Below are positions 9,654 to 18,373 of a DNA stretch of 64,000 nt, in pieces. A program made the position numbers and the translations under genes. Positions within the stretch are counted from its first letter, which is position 1. Each line of letters starts with the position of its first letter. A model generated the notes under the pieces. That model saw only the letters and a program-made list of their open reading frames with translations. It ran no database searches and was not told where the DNA came from. The stretch is from Butyrivibrio proteoclasticus B316. Lineage in GTDB: Bacteria > Bacillota > Clostridia > Lachnospirales > Lachnospiraceae. Location of the stretch: assembly GCF_000145035.1 (NCBI RefSeq), contig NC_014387.1, forward strand, positions 752,276 to 816,275, in the 5' to 3' direction.

Positions 9654-10094
9654 ATGGAATTATCCAACTTAAGACCTGCTGAGGGTTCAAAGCAGAGCGA
9701 TAATTTTAGAAGAGGCCGTGGTCATGGTTCAGGAAACGGCAAGACTGCTGGTAAGGGACACAAGGGACAGAAGGCTCGTTCAGGAGCTCCAAGACTTGGT
9801 TTCGAAGGTGGTCAGATGCCACTTTTCAGAAGACTTCCTAAGAGAGGCTTCAAGAACATCAACCACAAAAATATCGTAGGCATCAATCTTAGCGCACTTG
9901 AAGTATTTGACAACGGAGCAGTTGTAGATATTCAGGCACTCAAGGACCAGGGAATCGTTAAGAAGGAACTTGACGGCGTGAAGATTCTTGGCAACGGAGA
10001 ATTTACTAAGAAGCTTACGGTTAAAGCTAATGCTTTTAGTGCATCAGCTAAAGAGAAGATCGAGGCTCTTGGTGGAACAACAGAGGTGATCTAA
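9654..10094 (+). CDS. rplO: 50S ribosomal protein L15
   Basis: 146 residues, normal uL15, a late assembly protein. The glycine/arginine-rich N-terminal tail ([20 protein letters not shown]) is typical. Its stop overlaps the secY start by one base (TAATG), the usual coupling of L15 to SecY. Confidence 0.97.
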   Translation: MELSNLRPAEGSKQSDNFRRGRGHGSGNGKTAGKGHKGQKARSGAPRLGFEGGQMPLFRRLPKRGFKNINHKNIVGINLSALEVFDNGAVVDIQALKDQGIVKKELDGVKILGNGEFTKKLTVKANAFSASAKEKIEALGGTTEVI

Positions 10095-11413
10095 TGTTTA
10101 AGTCCCTAATGAATGCATTAAAAGTCAAGGAATTGAGAAATAAGATTCTTTTCACCATTTGTATGCTTGGTGTGATCAGATTAGGATCTGCTATTCCTGT
10201 TCCTGGAATGAACGTTTCAGTTTTCCAGAATTGGTTTAAGAGTCTTACAGAAAGTGATTCCTTTGGCTTCATGGATCGATTTACTGGTGGATCATTTGAG
10301 AATATGTCAATCCTGGCACTCAATATCACACCATACATTACATCTTCCATTATCATTCAGCTTCTCACAATTGCAATTCCTAAGTTTGAGGAATGGCAGA
10401 GAGATGGCGAGGATGGAAGAAAGAAGCTTACAGCTCTTACAAGATATGTAACAGTAGCGTTAGCTCTTATCGAATCCATTGCAATGGCAATCGGTTTTTA
10501 CAGGAACACAGGCTTCCTTACAGAACAGTCTATTTTCCTTGTAATTCAGATTGTGGCAGCCCTTACAGCTGGTAGTGCATTCCTGATGTGGATTGGTGAA
10601 AGAATCACAGACAATGGGGTAGGAAACGGTATTTCAATTGTTCTGACTATCAACATTCTTTCAAGAATGCCGTCAGATTTGAAGGCCCTTTACGAGCAGT
10701 TCGTAAGCGGCAAGGCTATTGCTAGGGGAGTTGTATCAGCTATAATCATACTTGCTGTTATAGTTGCAATGGTAGTATTGGTAGTTCTTCTTAATGGCGC
10801 TGAGCGTAGAATTCCTGTTCAGTATGCTAAGAAGATCCAGGGTAGGAAGACATACGGTGGTGCCCGTTCAGAGATTCCTCTCAAGGTCAATACAGCAGGC
10901 GTTATGCCTATTATTTTTGCAATGTCTTTATTCCAGTTCCCAATTATTATCAGCCAGTTAGTTGGCTATAATGGTTCAGGATTCTGGGGCAAGTTTATTG
11001 CATATCTTAACCAGAGTAACTGGTGTAATCCTAATCACTGGAATTACTCAATTGGTTTAGTAGTATACATTTTGTTGCTTATCTTCTTTGCGTATTTCTA
11101 TACGTCAATTACCTTCAATCCACTTGAGATTGCAGATAATATGAAGAAGCAGGGAGGCTTTATCCCAGGTATCAGACCAGGAAAGCCTACAAGTGATTAC
11201 CTTACAAGCATTTTGAATTACATCATTTTCATTGGAGCTTGCGGCCTTACAATTATTGGTGTATTGCCTATCTTCTTTAATGGTGTATTTGGTGCCAGCG
11301 TTTCATTTGGTGGAACTAGCCTTATCATCGTGGTAAGTGTTATTCTTGAGACTATCAAGCAGATTGAATCTCAGATGTTGGTACGTAATTACAAGGGCTT
11401 CTTAGAAGACTAA
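10094..11413 (+). CDS. secY: Protein translocase subunit SecY
   Basis: 439 residues with the ten hydrophobic segments of SecY, the channel of the Sec translocon. The first periplasmic region contains the plug, and the cytoplasmic loop with the NGAERRIPVQYAKK block is the SecA/ribosome contact. It is translationally coupled to rplO. A strong hairpin terminator follows, so the spc transcript probably ends here. Confidence 0.98.
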   Translation: MFKSLMNALKVKELRNKILFTICMLGVIRLGSAIPVPGMNVSVFQNWFKSLTESDSFGFMDRFTGGSFENMSILALNITPYITSSIIIQLLTIAIPKFEEWQRDGEDGRKKLTALTRYVTVALALIESIAMAIGFYRNTGFLTEQSIFLVIQIVAALTAGSAFLMWIGERITDNGVGNGISIVLTINILSRMPSDLKALYEQFVSGKAIARGVVSAIIILAVIVAMVVLVVLLNGAERRIPVQYAKKIQGRKTYGGARSEIPLKVNTAGVMPIIFAMSLFQFPIIISQLVGYNGSGFWGKFIAYLNQSNWCNPNHWNYSIGLVVYILLLIFFAYFYTSITFNPLEIADNMKKQGGFIPGIRPGKPTSDYLTSILNYIIFIGACGLTIIGVLPIFFNGVFGASVSFGGTSLIIVVSVILETIKQIESQMLVRNYKGFLED

Positions 11414-11423
11414 GATTAGTGTA

Positions 11424-11470
11424 AAGAGGTTATAGTATTCGCTTGTAGCGTTTACTATATCCTCTTTTTA
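11424..11470 (+). terminator. Rho-independent terminator after secY
   Basis: AAAGAGG-TTATAGTA pairs with TACTATA-TCCTCTTT around a short loop, and the descending arm ends in a T run (11465-11469). It separates the spc operon from adk-map-infA. Confidence 0.75.
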
Positions 11471-11590
11471 AATTTCTGATATTTTAAAAGAATGTCCTCA
11501 TAACCAAGATTTTTCTAGCAGATTTATTGCTAATGTTTTATAATGAAGGTTGTGTGATAAAACAAATATTACTTGAGAGGGCTATTAAGT

Positions 11591-12235
11591 ATGAAAATTA
11601 TTATGTTGGGTGCGCCTGGAGCAGGCAAAGGAACTCAGGCTCAGATGATCGCGGATAAGTATAATATTCCGCATATTTCCACTGGAGACATCTTTAGAGC
11701 TAATATCAAGAATGGTACAGAACTTGGCAAGAAAGCCAAAGAGTATATGGATAAGGGACTGCTTGTTCCTGATGAGCTTACAGTTCAGCTTCTCCTTGAC
11801 AGAGTAGCTAACGAAGATTGTAAGAATGGATACGTTCTTGATGGTTTCCCACGTACTATTCCTCAGGCAGATGTTCTTGACAGTGAGCTTACTAAGCTTG
11901 GTGATAAAGTAGATTATGCGGTTAACGTTGATGTGCCGGATGAGAATATTGTACACAGAATGTCAGGAAGAAGAGCATGCCTTAAGTGTGGTGCGACCTA
12001 TCATATTGAACATATTCCACCTAAGACTGAGGGGATATGTGATAAATGTGGAAGCGAACTGGTATTGAGAGATGATGATAAGCCTGAGACAGTTCAGAAC
12101 AGACTTGCCGTTTATCATGAGCAGACACAGCCTCTTATCGAATACTACGATAAGAAGAATATTTTGAAGACAGTTGACGGTACAAAGGACATGCAGGAAG
12201 TATTTAGCGATATAGTTAATATTCTTAATGCATAA
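11591..12235 (+). CDS. adk: Adenylate kinase
   Basis: 214 residues. It catalyses ATP + AMP = 2 ADP. The P-loop GAPGAGKGT is at residues 7-15. The lid holds a four-cysteine zinc site (CLKC and CDKC pairs near residues 130-153), the form found in Gram-positive bacteria. A TTG at 11573 would add six residues, but the ATG at 11591, ten bases after GAGAGG, gives the standard N-terminus. TATAAT at 11539-11544 may be its -10. map and infA follow closely. Confidence 0.97.
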   Translation: MKIIMLGAPGAGKGTQAQMIADKYNIPHISTGDIFRANIKNGTELGKKAKEYMDKGLLVPDELTVQLLLDRVANEDCKNGYVLDGFPRTIPQADVLDSELTKLGDKVDYAVNVDVPDENIVHRMSGRRACLKCGATYHIEHIPPKTEGICDKCGSELVLRDDDKPETVQNRLAVYHEQTQPLIEYYDKKNILKTVDGTKDMQEVFSDIVNILNA

Positions 12236-12252
12236 AATTTGGTGTTTTATAT

Positions 12253-13011
12253 ATGGCTATAACAATAAAAACAGATGAAGAAATTGATTTAATGAGACAA
12301 TCTGGACAGCTTTTGGCTAAGGTTCATGAAGAGCTCCATGCTGCTGTTCGTCCCGGTATCTCAACACTTGAGCTCGATGAGATAGGTGAGAAGACTATCC
12401 GTGCTCTGGGAGGAATACCCAATTGTAAGAATTATGAGGGTTTTCCTGCTTCTGTATGTATTTCTGTGAATGACGAGGTTGTTCACGGAATTCCAAGTGC
12501 CGATAGAATCCTGCAAGAAGGTGACATAGTTACTTTTGATACAGGACTTATATATAAAGGGTATCATTCCGATGCTGCCAGAACCTGGGGCGTTGGTAAG
12601 ATAAGCGATGATGCTCAGAAACTCATAGATGTTACTAAACAAAGTTTTTTTGAAGGTATCAAGAAAGCTAAGGCTGGTAACAGATTGCATGATATATCAA
12701 GGGCAATTGATTCTTATATTAAGCCCTATGGATATGGCATTGTAAGGGAACTGACAGGTCATGGTATTGGAACTTCTCTTCACGAAGATCCAATTGTTCC
12801 AAATTATAGAAAGTTTACCCGAGGAGTTAAACTTAGAAAAGGTATGACAATATGCGTTGAACCTATGATCACGATGGGGGAGCGCTATGTTGGGTGGCTT
12901 GATGATGATTGGACGGTAGTGACAGTTGACGGCTCACTTGCAGCACATTATGAGAATACTATTGCCATAACAGATGGCGAACCAGAGATACTAACATTGG
13001 AAAGGTCTTGA
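12253..13011 (+). CDS. map: Methionine aminopeptidase, type I
   Basis: 252 residues. It removes the initiator methionine from nascent proteins. The metal and substrate residues are present: His78, Asp96, Asp107, then the histidine of LTGHGIG and the glutamates of CVEPM and YENT. The zinc-finger N-terminal extension of some Firmicutes is absent. It lies 17 nt after adk with only a weak ribosome binding site, suggesting coupling. Confidence 0.97.
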   Translation: MAITIKTDEEIDLMRQSGQLLAKVHEELHAAVRPGISTLELDEIGEKTIRALGGIPNCKNYEGFPASVCISVNDEVVHGIPSADRILQEGDIVTFDTGLIYKGYHSDAARTWGVGKISDDAQKLIDVTKQSFFEGIKKAKAGNRLHDISRAIDSYIKPYGYGIVRELTGHGIGTSLHEDPIVPNYRKFTRGVKLRKGMTICVEPMITMGERYVGWLDDDWTVVTVDGSLAAHYENTIAITDGEPEILTLERS

Positions 13012-13026
13012 ACAAGGAGGATAAGA

Positions 13027-13245
13027 ATGTCAAAGGCTGATGTAATTGAAATTGAAGGAAAAGTAATTGAGAAGCTTCCAAACACAATGTTCCAGGTTGA
13101 ACTTGAGAATGGACACGTTGTTTTAGCACATATTAGTGGTAAGCTCAGACAGAACTTTATCAGGATTTTACCTGGTGATAAGGTAACACTTGAACTTTCT
13201 CCATATGATCTTACAAAGGGAAGAATTATCTGGAGAGATAAGTAA
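13027..13245 (+). CDS. infA: Translation initiation factor IF-1
   Basis: 72 residues, the canonical IF-1 OB-fold. It occupies the ribosomal A site during initiation. The core blocks [16 protein letters not shown] and [21 protein letters not shown] are intact. AAGGAGG precedes the ATG. In many Firmicutes rpmJ follows directly; here a terminator and two unrelated genes intervene. Confidence 0.98.
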   Translation: MSKADVIEIEGKVIEKLPNTMFQVELENGHVVLAHISGKLRQNFIRILPGDKVTLELSPYDLTKGRIIWRDK

Positions 13246-13268
13246 TTAACTTTTGAGACTAATAAGTA

Positions 13269-13305
13269 AGAAGCCAGAACTGTGAAAGGTTCTGGCTTCT
13301 TTTCT
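13269..13305 (+). terminator. Terminator after infA
   Basis: AGAAGCCAGAAC (13269-13280) and GTTCTGGCTTCT (13289-13300) form a perfect 12-bp stem with an 8-nt loop, followed by TTTTC. It ends the adk-map-infA transcript and may also serve the convergent aldo/keto reductase. Confidence 0.85.
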
Positions 13306-13346
13306 GTGACGATACTTAGACACTAATTTCTGCTTGATAGAGCATT

Positions 13347-14351
13347 TTACTCAAATGAAGCAACAATTGAATCAATTTCTTTTAGTTCAGATTCGGTGAA
13401 TGTTGTATTTTCAATAGCCTTAATATTATCAAGAATCTGACTTGGCTTGGAAGCGCCAATGATCACTGAAGTAATATAGTCATCTTTAAGAATCCATGCA
13501 AGTGCCATTTCAGCTAAAGTCTGTCCTCTCTTCTGGGCTATATCATTAAGCTTTCTAATGCAGTTTAGCTTATTATCACTTAACTGGTTCTCTTTCAGAA
13601 ATCTTCCATCTGTACGAATTCTGCTATCTTCAGGAATTCCATTAAGGTATCTGTTGGTAAGAAGGCCTTGTGCAAGTGGAGAAAAGCAGATAATTCCCTT
13701 TCCTAATTCCTTGGCCTTTTCTTTCAGGCCGTTTTTCTCAATGGTACGATCAAAAATATTGTAACGGTTCTGGTTAATGATAAATGGAACATGAAGTTCT
13801 GTCAGAATTGCAGAAGCCTTTTCTAAAGTAGGACCATCATAATTGGAGATACCAACATATAAGGCTTTGCCACTTCTAACTATCTGTGCGAGAGCTTCCA
13901 TAGTCTCTTCAAGTGGTGTCTCCGGATCCATTCTATGGTGGTAAAAGATATCCACATAATCAAGTCCCATTCTTTGAAGTGACTGATCAAGACTGGCAAT
14001 AAGATACTTGCGGCTTCCCCAATCGCCATAAGGCCCTGGCCACATGTAGTAACCGGCTTTTGTTGAGATGATCATTTCATCTCTGTATTTGTGCATACTT
14101 TCTTTTAGAATTTTACCGAAATTAATCTCTGCTGCACCTTCGGCTGGACCATAGTTATTGGCAAGATCAAAATGTGTGATACCATTGTCGAAAGCGGTGA
14201 AGCACATCTGCTCCATGTTGCTAAAGTCTGAATTATCACCGAAATTATGCCATAAGCCGAGGGATATAGCAGGGAGCTTCAGGCCGCTTTTGCCGCAGCG
14301 ATTATATTGCATTTTTTCATATCTTTTTTCATTGGAAGTGTACATACTCAT
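13347..14351 (-). CDS. Aldo/keto reductase, YghZ/GPR-like
   Basis: 334 residues. It resembles the NADPH-dependent reductases of the L-glyceraldehyde 3-phosphate reductase (YghZ) group. The tetrad residues are visible: Asp and Tyr in FDLANNYGP, Lys in IISTKAGY and His in IFYHHRMD. The C-terminal SVIIGASKPSQI block is typical of the cofactor pocket. It is on the opposite strand to the ribosomal genes and convergent with infA, so it is an insertion into the usual infA-rpmJ junction. The substrate is unknown. Confidence 0.9.
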   Translation of the reverse strand: MSMYTSNEKRYEKMQYNRCGKSGLKLPAISLGLWHNFGDNSDFSNMEQMCFTAFDNGITHFDLANNYGPAEGAAEINFGKILKESMHKYRDEMIISTKAGYYMWPGPYGDWGSRKYLIASLDQSLQRMGLDYVDIFYHHRMDPETPLEETMEALAQIVRSGKALYVGISNYDGPTLEKASAILTELHVPFIINQNRYNIFDRTIEKNGLKEKAKELGKGIICFSPLAQGLLTNRYLNGIPEDSRIRTDGRFLKENQLSDNKLNCIRKLNDIAQKRGQTLAEMALAWILKDDYITSVIIGASKPSQILDNIKAIENTTFTESELKEIDSIVASFE

Positions 14352-14652
14352 TTCTCTCCGTTTATGTATTGATAACTTTAACGAGTTGCCTAAGCTTTAT
14401 AGTTCGGGAATACTTGGTTATAGCTATATATGAACCATACGCTTCTAAATCCTATGTAGTTAGCGTAAGCCAGGTTGATAGTCCGGTCAATATTATTTAC
14501 TAATAAAGATCGAAAATCATTATTATTTGTCCAAAAAAGCTATCTGATTAAATATTTATAGAAAAAGAATTTTTACAAGGCGTTAATGTTATCAATAAAT
14601 ATGACGATATAGATATAGAATTCATGTGCGTATAGACAAGGAAGGAATCGCT
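14352..14652. other. Divergent intergenic region, no gene seen
   Basis: About 300 bp between the divergent reductase and transglutaminase-like genes. It is AT-rich. The only candidate promoter for the right-hand gene is TTTACA near 14571 with a poor -10. AAGGAAGGA before 14653 is the ribosome binding site of the next gene. Nothing else is recognised. Confidence 0.5.
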
Positions 14653-15960
14653 ATGAAGAAATTATTGGGAAAACTGTTAGGTTTAATTCTGGCCATCGTA
14701 ATTGCTGCGTGTGGCTTTATTGTGCTATGCGGAATTAATTCGGACGTGGCTAAAGGAGCCTCAGAGGTCTCCAAGGGACTTGGAAATTACATTCGTTCTC
14801 AGGCCGCAGCTGAGGCAACTGGTGAATCGTCTACAGCTAATACGTCAACCGATAATTCAGACGGAAATATGATGGCTGATGCCATTGGAGATCTTGCGGA
14901 TGCAGCATCTTATGTCAGCTCTTTTACCGTATCCGAGGTACAGGAAAAAGAATTTGCTGAGTACGAGGGCGATTGGAGCAGCTCCGGAATAGATAAAGAT
15001 GTAGTTAAAGAAGCAGTAGAACCGCTTGTTAATCAGGATCTTAGCGAGGATCCGACAGACGACACTACCTACTATAATATTACAGATGATATGTCAGGTC
15101 TTGTTCAGACGCAGAAGAATGTTATAAACCTTGAAACTTCTGACGATGTTCAGAAAGCTATCAGTGATATCAGTATGGGAAGCACCGGATCTGATTATAC
15201 TTTTAGTGCTAATTATTATCCTTATTACAATATGCTGACGGATAAATGTAAACAGCTCTACAAGCAGATATATGCTAATACCTTGTCAGAGAGAACAACT
15301 TTTTTGCCGGTGACAAAGGCTACTTCTGATGAATGGAATAATGCGCTTATGAGCGTGATCTTTGATCATCCTGAGCTATTCTGGCTAAATACCAGAATGT
15401 ACACGGAATACGATTATAAAGGTAGTGTTGTAAAAGTTCAGCTATATTTCTATAAAGATGAACTTGGAGATATTAAGGCAGCGAGAGATACATTTGATCT
15501 GATGATTGATAGTTTCCTTGCTCAGGCGAATGAGCAGAAGTTTAAAACAGACTATGACAAAGAAGTTTATGTCCATGATCAATTGGCAGAACGTTTAACA
15601 TATAAAGAAAATCCACTGGATCAGAGTGCTTATAGTGCAATTGTTGGAAATGAAACGGTTTGTGCAGGGTACTCAAAGGCTTTTCAATTACTGATGCAAA
15701 AGATGGATGTACCAACCTATTTATCTGTTGGATGGGGCGGAGGTCTGATATCCGGTGATATGCATGCTTGGGACATAATCAAACTTGGAAATGACTATTA
15801 TAATTTGGATGTTACGTGGGATGATCAGGATCCCGTTAACTATAACTACTTCAATCAAACTGATTCGGACTTTCACAGGCATATACGCATGTTTAATTCA
15901 CAGTATCTGCCAGCTTGTAATGGAAAAAAATATGCTAAATCGCCTACGTCTAATCAATAA
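14653..15960 (+). CDS. Exported transglutaminase-like protein
   Basis: 435 residues. Residues 1-27 are a hydrophobic signal or anchor; an IAAC sequence could be a lipobox, though the following residues are also hydrophobic. The middle is acidic and of unknown fold. The C-terminal 120 residues have a transglutaminase-like Cys-His-Asp arrangement: Cys in TVCAGYSKAF, His in MHAWDI and Asp in NLDVTWDD. Such domains act as proteases or crosslinkers at the cell surface in Firmicutes. The ATG at 14653 has AAGGAAGGA upstream; a GTG at 14626 would add nine residues. Confidence 0.75.
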   Translation: MKKLLGKLLGLILAIVIAACGFIVLCGINSDVAKGASEVSKGLGNYIRSQAAAEATGESSTANTSTDNSDGNMMADAIGDLADAASYVSSFTVSEVQEKEFAEYEGDWSSSGIDKDVVKEAVEPLVNQDLSEDPTDDTTYYNITDDMSGLVQTQKNVINLETSDDVQKAISDISMGSTGSDYTFSANYYPYYNMLTDKCKQLYKQIYANTLSERTTFLPVTKATSDEWNNALMSVIFDHPELFWLNTRMYTEYDYKGSVVKVQLYFYKDELGDIKAARDTFDLMIDSFLAQANEQKFKTDYDKEVYVHDQLAERLTYKENPLDQSAYSAIVGNETVCAGYSKAFQLLMQKMDVPTYLSVGWGGGLISGDMHAWDIIKLGNDYYNLDVTWDDQDPVNYNYFNQTDSDFHRHIRMFNSQYLPACNGKKYAKSPTSNQ

Positions 15961-15981
15961 TGAAATTTTGTAAAAAAATAG

Positions 15982-16010
15982 TTGATAATTGATTTGGCAT
16001 GTGCTATGAT
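15982..16010 (+). promoter_or_regulatory. Promoter of the rpmJ-rplQ (alpha) operon
   Basis: TTGATA (15982-15987) and TATGAT (16005-16010) are 17 bp apart, with TGC directly before the -10 giving an extended -10 element. Transcription would start near 16017 and run into rpmJ after a leader of about 80 nt. Confidence 0.7.
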
Positions 16011-16094
16011 GTTAAATGGTCTTTTTAGAAGAGGGGATTTTTATGCCCTTCTTTAAGCATTATGCTGTTTTTACCATGCAGGAAAGGAGTAACG

Positions 16095-16208
16095 ATGAAA
16101 GTTAGGTCTTCTGTTAAGCCTATGTGCGAAAAGTGCAAGGTTATTAAGAGAAAGGGCGTTATCAGAGTTATCTGTGACAACCCTAAGCACAAACAGAGAC
16201 AGGGATAA
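16095..16208 (+). CDS. rpmJ: 50S ribosomal protein L36
   Basis: 37 residues. The zinc ribbon is complete: Cys11, Cys14, Cys27 and His32, so this is the zinc-binding form. AAAGGAG precedes the ATG at 16095. It heads the alpha operon, 193 nt before rpsM. Confidence 0.97.
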   Translation: MKVRSSVKPMCEKCKVIKRKGVIRVICDNPKHKQRQG

Positions 16209-16401
16209 TTCGAGCCGTTTTCGGATTACTTTTTGATACCAATGTGTATTGGAAAGATCGGATTATACTTTGTCCGGTTGGGTCTTATTATTTGTAATGA
16301 CCCCAATCAAACAAGTAACAGCTCTGACGAAACAGGTTGGAGCAAGAGGAGTAAAGCTTCTCAATAGTAACAATTTTTTATTTGTAAATGGAGGAATTAA
16401 A
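16209..16401 (+). promoter_or_regulatory. Spacer between rpmJ and rpsM with a hairpin
   Basis: TTGGGTC (16278-16284) can pair with GACCCCAA (16299-16306) with one bulge. CCAATGTGTATTGG forms a small hairpin near 16239-16252. The rpsM reading frame is open across most of the spacer, but the conserved S13 start is at its end. Confidence 0.35.
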
Positions 16402-16770
16402 ATGGCTCGTATTGCAGGTGTAGATTTACCTAGAGATAAGCGAGTAGAGATCGGTTTGACATACATCTACGGAATTGGTAGAACAAGCTCAAACAAGATT
16501 CTTGAAGCTGCAAAAGTAAATCCGGACACACGTGTTCGTGATCTTACAGATGATGAAGTTAAGAAAATCGCCGAGATTATCGGTAATGACTACGATGTAG
16601 AGGGTGACCTTAGAAGAGAAGTTGCCATGAACATCAAGAGACTCACAGAGATCGGATGCTTCAGAGGAATGCGTCATAGAAGAGGACTTCCTTGCCGTGG
16701 TCAGAGAACAAAGACAAATGCAAGAACAAGAAAAGGACCAAAGAGAACAATCGCTAACAAGAAGAAATAA
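16402..16770 (+). CDS. rpsM: 30S ribosomal protein S13
   Basis: 122 residues from [15 protein letters not shown], the standard uS13 start, with GGAGG at 16390-16394. The frame is open 51 codons further upstream, but that part lacks homology and a better start. The C-terminal [17 protein letters not shown] tail contacts P-site tRNA. Confidence 0.97.
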   Translation: MARIAGVDLPRDKRVEIGLTYIYGIGRTSSNKILEAAKVNPDTRVRDLTDDEVKKIAEIIGNDYDVEGDLRREVAMNIKRLTEIGCFRGMRHRRGLPCRGQRTKTNARTRKGPKRTIANKKK

Positions 16771-16874
16771 TTTCTTTTAACATAGCTTTTGTATCAATGT
16801 TGAGCTTGTGCATGGCAGGTTCAAAGAGTAACAATATCAATAGATTTATTAGGAAGAAAGTAGGTTAGTTTAAA

Positions 16875-17282
16875 ATGGCAAATCAGAAAGCATCAGCTGC
16901 AAAGAAGGCAGCTGCAAAGAAGCGTGTCAAGAAAAACGTTGAACACGGACAGGCACATATCCAGTCATCTTTCAATAACACTATCGTTACATTGACAGAT
17001 GCTGCAGGTAACGCTCTTAGCTGGGCAAGTGCTGGTGGTCTGGGATTTAAGGGTTCAAGGAAATCTACTCCTTATGCTGCACAGGTAGCTGCAGAAACAG
17101 CAACAAAGGCTGCTCTTATTCACGGCCTTAAGACTGTTGATGTATTCGTTAAGGGACCAGGATCAGGAAGAGAAGCTGCAATCAGAGCTCTTGCTGCAAG
17201 CGGCCTTACAGTTACATCTATCACAGATGTAACACCTGTACCACATAACGGATGCCGCCCACCTAAGCGCCGTAGAGTATAA
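16875..17282 (+). CDS. rpsK: 30S ribosomal protein S11
   Basis: 135 residues. After an alanine/lysine-rich N-terminus it has the uS11 core ([15 protein letters not shown]) and the C-terminal [13 protein letters not shown]11 forms the platform and contacts the Shine-Dalgarno helix. The upstream gap of 104 nt shows only a weak ribosome binding site (GAAAGTAGG). Confidence 0.97.
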   Translation: MANQKASAAKKAAAKKRVKKNVEHGQAHIQSSFNNTIVTLTDAAGNALSWASAGGLGFKGSRKSTPYAAQVAAETATKAALIHGLKTVDVFVKGPGSGREAAIRALAASGLTVTSITDVTPVPHNGCRPPKRRRV

Positions 17283-17285
17283 TCT

Positions 17286-17440
17286 GAGTGATATAGGGAT
17301 ACAAAGTTATATTTTTCTGTGCTTGCACAGAGAAAAATATAACCTTGGAGACCGAACATACATGAGGAAGTAGAGCAATAGCTCGGATTCCGAATGTATG
17401 CATGATTGCGAGAACGTAGTGAAGCAATCATGGGTATCAC
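17286..17440 (+). promoter_or_regulatory. Leader RNA upstream of rpsD, copy A
   Basis: A multi-stem element closed by GTGATA (17288-17293) with TATCAC (17435-17440). Inside it a long arm GTTATATTTTTCTGTGC pairs with GCACAGAGAAAAATATAAC, CATACAT pairs with ATGTATG, and CATGATTGC pairs with GCAATCATG. Single-stranded blocks (GGAT-CAAAGT, ACCTTG-AGAC, ATGAGGA, CCGAATG) recur in copy B after rpsD. S4 autoregulates through rpsD or alpha-operon leaders elsewhere, so this is a likely S4-responsive element. Confidence 0.7.
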
Positions 17441-17591
17441 AAAGTAGTATATTCAATCAATGTAGTTACATGTGCATATAATATATGTGAAATTACGTTG
17501 GACGAAGGTGCGAATGCTGAGTTATCAGCAAACATTGTAAACAACATCAAAATGACAGATGTTCATTTTGAGTAAAAGAAAGGAGCCTAAA
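17441..17591 (+). promoter_or_regulatory. Second part of the rpsD leader
   Basis: About 150 nt between leader copy A and rpsD. It has TATAAT (17477-17482) without a good -35, TGCTGA-GTTA-TCAGCA near 17515-17530, and AAAATGA-CAGATGT-TCATTTT near 17550-17570 just before the AAAGGAG of rpsD. The last hairpin could hide or expose the ribosome binding site. Confidence 0.35.
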
Positions 17592-18185
17592 ATGGCAGTA
17601 AACAGAGTTCCCGTTTTAAAGAGATGCAGATCACTTGATTTAGATCCAACATTCCTTGGATATGACAAGAAGTCTAAGAGAACATCAGCTAGAGCTGGTA
17701 AGAAGATGAGCGAGTATGGACTTCAGCTCCGCGAGAAGCAGAAGGCTAAGTTCATCTATGGCGTTCTTGAGAAGCCTTTCAGAAACTACTATGACAGAGC
17801 AGACAGAATGAAGGGTCAGACAGGTGCAAACCTTATGACAATTCTTGAGTCAAGACTTGACAACGTAGTATTCAGAATGGGATTCGCTAGAACAAGAAGA
17901 GAGGCTAGACAGGTTGTCCTTCACAAGTTCGTTCTTGTAAATGGCAAGCAGATCAACGTTCCTTCATATCTTGTTAAGGCTGGCGATACAATCGAAATCA
18001 AGGAAGCTGCTAAGAATATCCAGAGATTCAAGGATATCACAGAGATCACAGCTGGCAGACTCGTTCCTGAGTGGATTGATGTTAACAAGGACAATCTCCA
18101 GGGTACAGTTAAGGAACTTCCTTCAAGAGAAGTTATTGATGTACCAGTTGACGAAATGCTTATCGTCGAGTTGTATTCTAAGTAA
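17592..18185 (+). CDS. rpsD: 30S ribosomal protein S4
   Basis: 197 residues, with an S4 RNA-binding domain near residues 88-150. It begins MAVNRVPVLKRCRSLDLDP and lacks the N-terminal zinc cysteine set of the C+ form. S4 initiates 30S assembly and represses its own operon. The ATG at 17592 follows AAAGGAG; eleven upstream in-frame codons overlap a hairpin and are not used. Flanked on both sides by copies of one RNA element. Confidence 0.96.
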   Translation: MAVNRVPVLKRCRSLDLDPTFLGYDKKSKRTSARAGKKMSEYGLQLREKQKAKFIYGVLEKPFRNYYDRADRMKGQTGANLMTILESRLDNVVFRMGFARTRREARQVVLHKFVLVNGKQINVPSYLVKAGDTIEIKEAAKNIQRFKDITEITAGRLVPEWIDVNKDNLQGTVKELPSREVIDVPVDEMLIVELYSK

Positions 18186-18188
18186 TTT

Positions 18189-18330
18189 GAGTGATAAAAG
18201 GATTCAAAGTCATAAATCTATGCACTTGTGCATAATGATTTATGACCTTGAAGACTTAACAGATATGAGGATGAAGCATGTTAATGCATAATCCGAATGG
18301 CTGTGAATTGCGTGACAATTCATTATCATA
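18189..18330 (+). promoter_or_regulatory. Leader RNA upstream of rpoA, copy B
   Basis: Closely parallels copy A. GAGTGATA (18189-18196) closes with TATCA (18324-18328), and GTCATAAAT pairs with ATTTATGAC in the place of the long arm of copy A. TGAATTG-CGTGA-CAATTCA replaces the third hairpin. The unpaired blocks GGAT-CAAAGT, ACCTTG-AGAC, ATGAGGA and CCGAATG are kept while the stems change in a compensating way, so a conserved RNA structure is well supported. Confidence 0.7.
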
Positions 18331-18373
18331 TATAATATAACTTGTTAACAAACCACATAAGGAGGGTATATCA

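Noticed and set aside
11573..11590. TTG start extending adk by six residues
   Set aside because: GAGAGG lies inside this stretch and serves the ATG at 11591; the family starts at [10 protein letters not shown].
16249..16401. N-terminal extension of S13
   Set aside because: The frame is open but the S13 family starts at MARIAGV with its own GGAGG.
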